This document shows, one piece after another, positions 4,985 through 6,592 of a stretch of 6,592 nucleotides of DNA (position 1 is its first letter; the number at the start of each line of letters is the position of its first letter). Source of the DNA: Gammaproteobacteria bacterium. Lineage in GTDB: Bacteria > Pseudomonadota > Gammaproteobacteria > GCA-001735895. A program made the translations under genes and the position numbers. The notes below the pieces were generated by a model, which saw only the letters and a program-made list of their open reading frames with translations, was not told the DNA's origin and did no database searches. The stretch lies in assembly GCA_003645435.1 (NCBI GenBank), contig QNFD01000158.1, positions 1-6,592 of the forward strand. The letters run 5' to 3'.

Positions 4985-6592
4985 GTGAAAATAATGTCCT
5001 TGATATCGTTCAGTTTTCGCAGCATTCGACTATTCGCAACCGGCGTAGTTACGATCTGTGCGCTTATGTTAAGCAGCCAGTCGCCGGCAAGTATTGAAAA
5101 ACAGCGATTGATTTTTCATGACGCTTCCCAGGCATTGAAAAACCAGCAATTTTCGAAGTTTGATCGGCTCTACGATCAACTTGATGGTTACCCGGCACAG
5201 GCTTATTTGAAATACGATGCCTTGAAACGCCGTGTTCACAAGGCTTCCCGTAGCGAAATCACAGAATTTCTCAATACCTACGAAGATTATCCTTTTAATT
5301 ATCACCTGCGTGCGAAGTGGTTATCAGTACTGGCGCGGCGTCAGGACTGGCGTAATTACCTGGTATATTTTGATAATCGCGAAAATACTCGATATAAATG
5401 CCTCGCATTCCAGGCTCGTTTAAACCTGGGATTTTATGAAAACATCAATGAGGAAATTAAAAAAGTATGGCTCAGGGGTTATTCGCAACCAAAGCAATGC
5501 GATCAGGCATTCAAATATTTTATTGAGACTTACCCACAGGCCGAGGAGGTAATCTGGTTACGAATTGATAAGGCATTCAAGGCCCGCAGGCCGAGTCTCG
5601 CCAGGTATCTCGGAAAGAAGCTGGAAGAGGAGGACCGGGCGGTTGTTGATACCTGGTACCAGGCACACCTGCGTCCTGAGCGGTCTCTGAAAAACCTTGC
5701 TAATGCCACGGATAGTATGCGAACTCGACAAATAATTGCGCACGCTCTGGACCGGCTGGCGCGTAAGGACAGTTTGGGCGCTCGCGACCTCTGGATTGAA
5801 CTTGAACCCAGGTTTGAATTTGACCAGGACCAAAAAAATCGAGTTAACCAACGTATTGCACTGTCGGCGGCATACCAGCATTTGCCGATTGCCGGTGAAT
5901 TGTTGTCAGCATTACCCGATGAACTAAAAAATGATCGGGCGCACCTGTGGTTAGCCAGGATTTATCTGAGGAATCAGGACTGGCAGAGATTGATAGATAC
6001 GATAGATTCGATGCCGGCACATTTACGCCAGGAAAACGAATGGCAATATTGGTGGGCGAGGGCGTTTGAATCACTTGATTTTGAAGTGAAATCAAGTGAG
6101 AGGTATGTGACCCTGGCGACTCAGAGTAGCTACTATGGATTTCTTGCCGCCGATAAAATGAAACTACCCTATAGCATCGAGCAGGAAAACGCGGCGACCA
6201 TGGCAGATTTTTCAGAATCTGAGTTTCTCACCGCAAACCCTCACTTGTTACGCGCCAGGGAACTGTATTTCCTCGACCGGCAGGTTGATGCCAGGCGCGA
6301 ATGGTTCCAGGCGATAAGGCATCTTGACGCCAGCGAGATAAAAAAGGCCGCGGTGCTTGCCTCGAGTTGGAAGTGGTATGACAGTGCCATCAGAACGGTC
6401 GCAAAAACATCGCATCGAAGTGATTTTAGTCTGCGTTTTCCGATGCCATTCAAACAACAGGTGTTCGATCATGCCGATGCCCGCCAACTCGATCCATCGG
6501 TCATTTATGGCGTTATGCGCAGAGAAAGCCTGTTCGATCCGATGGCCAGATCCAGCGTTGGGGCACTGGGATTGATGCAATTGATGCCATCG
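4985..6592 (+). CDS. slt: Soluble lytic murein transglycosylase (3' partial)
   Basis: This is a periplasmic enzyme that cleaves the MurNAc-GlcNAc bond of peptidoglycan to leave 1,6-anhydromuropeptides, used in wall turnover and recycling. The 536 codons visible begin with a signal peptide (basic FRSIRLF, hydrophobic ATGVVTICALML, cleavage near SSQSPAS, about residue 35). A long helical region of superhelical-repeat type follows (about 40-400: KNQQFSKFDRLYDQLDGYP, WYQAHLR, YYGFLAADKM), as in the U and L domains of Slt70. The catalytic SLT domain then opens: VIYGVMRRESLFDPMARSSV with catalytic Glu514, and GLMQLMP at the window edge. Roughly 100-120 residues should lie beyond. The frame is open without a frameshift. 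GTG 4985 is taken for its AAAGAA upstream (4973-4978); ATG 4994 is equally possible. DUF1415 lies 100 bases upstream. Confidence 0.92.
   Translation, partial: MKIMSLISFSFRSIRLFATGVVTICALMLSSQSPASIEKQRLIFHDASQALKNQQFSKFDRLYDQLDGYPAQAYLKYDALKRRVHKASRSEITEFLNTYEDYPFNYHLRAKWLSVLARRQDWRNYLVYFDNRENTRYKCLAFQARLNLGFYENINEEIKKVWLRGYSQPKQCDQAFKYFIETYPQAEEVIWLRIDKAFKARRPSLARYLGKKLEEEDRAVVDTWYQAHLRPERSLKNLANATDSMRTRQIIAHALDRLARKDSLGARDLWIELEPRFEFDQDQKNRVNQRIALSAAYQHLPIAGELLSALPDELKNDRAHLWLARIYLRNQDWQRLIDTIDSMPAHLRQENEWQYWWARAFESLDFEVKSSERYVTLATQSSYYGFLAADKMKLPYSIEQENAATMADFSESEFLTANPHLLRARELYFLDRQVDARREWFQAIRHLDASEIKKAAVLASSWKWYDSAIRTVAKTSHRSDFSLRFPMPFKQQVFDHADARQLDPSVIYGVMRRESLFDPMARSSVGALGLMQLMPS
6071..6099. 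repeat. 11-bp perfect inverted repeat inside slt
   Basis: TCACTTGATTT at 6071-6081 and AAATCAAGTGA at 6089-6099 are perfect inverted copies with a 7-base loop, within the coding region for FESLDFEVKSSER. No T-run follows. Eleven unbroken pairs are unusual within a coding sequence, but the repeat has no obvious function there. Confidence 0.6.

Noticed and set aside
6248..6580. Minus-strand open frame of 110 codons opposite slt
   Set aside because: The plus strand encodes the well-supported transglycosylase with its catalytic motif; the reverse frame has no family features.

Overview
The window reads as ordinary chromosome from a gammaproteobacterium. Evidence for this is a DUF1415 gene, a periplasmic Slt-type lytic transglycosylase, a class II fumarase and a perfect FNR/Anr-type operator. 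I cannot name the genus. No phage, insertion sequence, tRNA, rRNA or CRISPR array is visible. The lipoprotein gene and its leader are visibly more AT-rich than the first 123 bases.

Layout from left to right. Bases 1-123 hold the last 40 codons of an unrecognised gene, followed by a small hairpin and a good Rho-independent terminator. A SAM-dependent methyltransferase gene then lies on the minus strand, convergent with that first gene. A stretch of about 310 bases between the methyltransferase and the next gene contains a textbook FNR-dependent class II promoter. That promoter drives a plus-strand gene for a small lipoprotein with a hydrophobic C-terminal tail. A minus-strand pair follows: a 47-codon zinc-ribbon-like gene (positions 2594-2737) and, 18 bases downstream of it, a glutathione S-transferase gene with a perfect ribosome binding site.

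The right half is a plus-strand block. It holds class II fumarase (fumC); a DUF1415 gene that starts in the same frame one codon after the fumC stop; a 100-base gap with an extended -10 promoter; and a soluble lytic transglycosylase (slt) that runs off the window at the start of its catalytic domain.

I see no dedicated multi-gene new system here. The points that deserve attention are the FNR promoter in front of an uncharacterised envelope lipoprotein, the overlooked zinc-ribbon gene coupled to the GST, the one-codon junction between fumC and DUF1415, and several inverted repeats, including an 11-bp perfect one inside slt.
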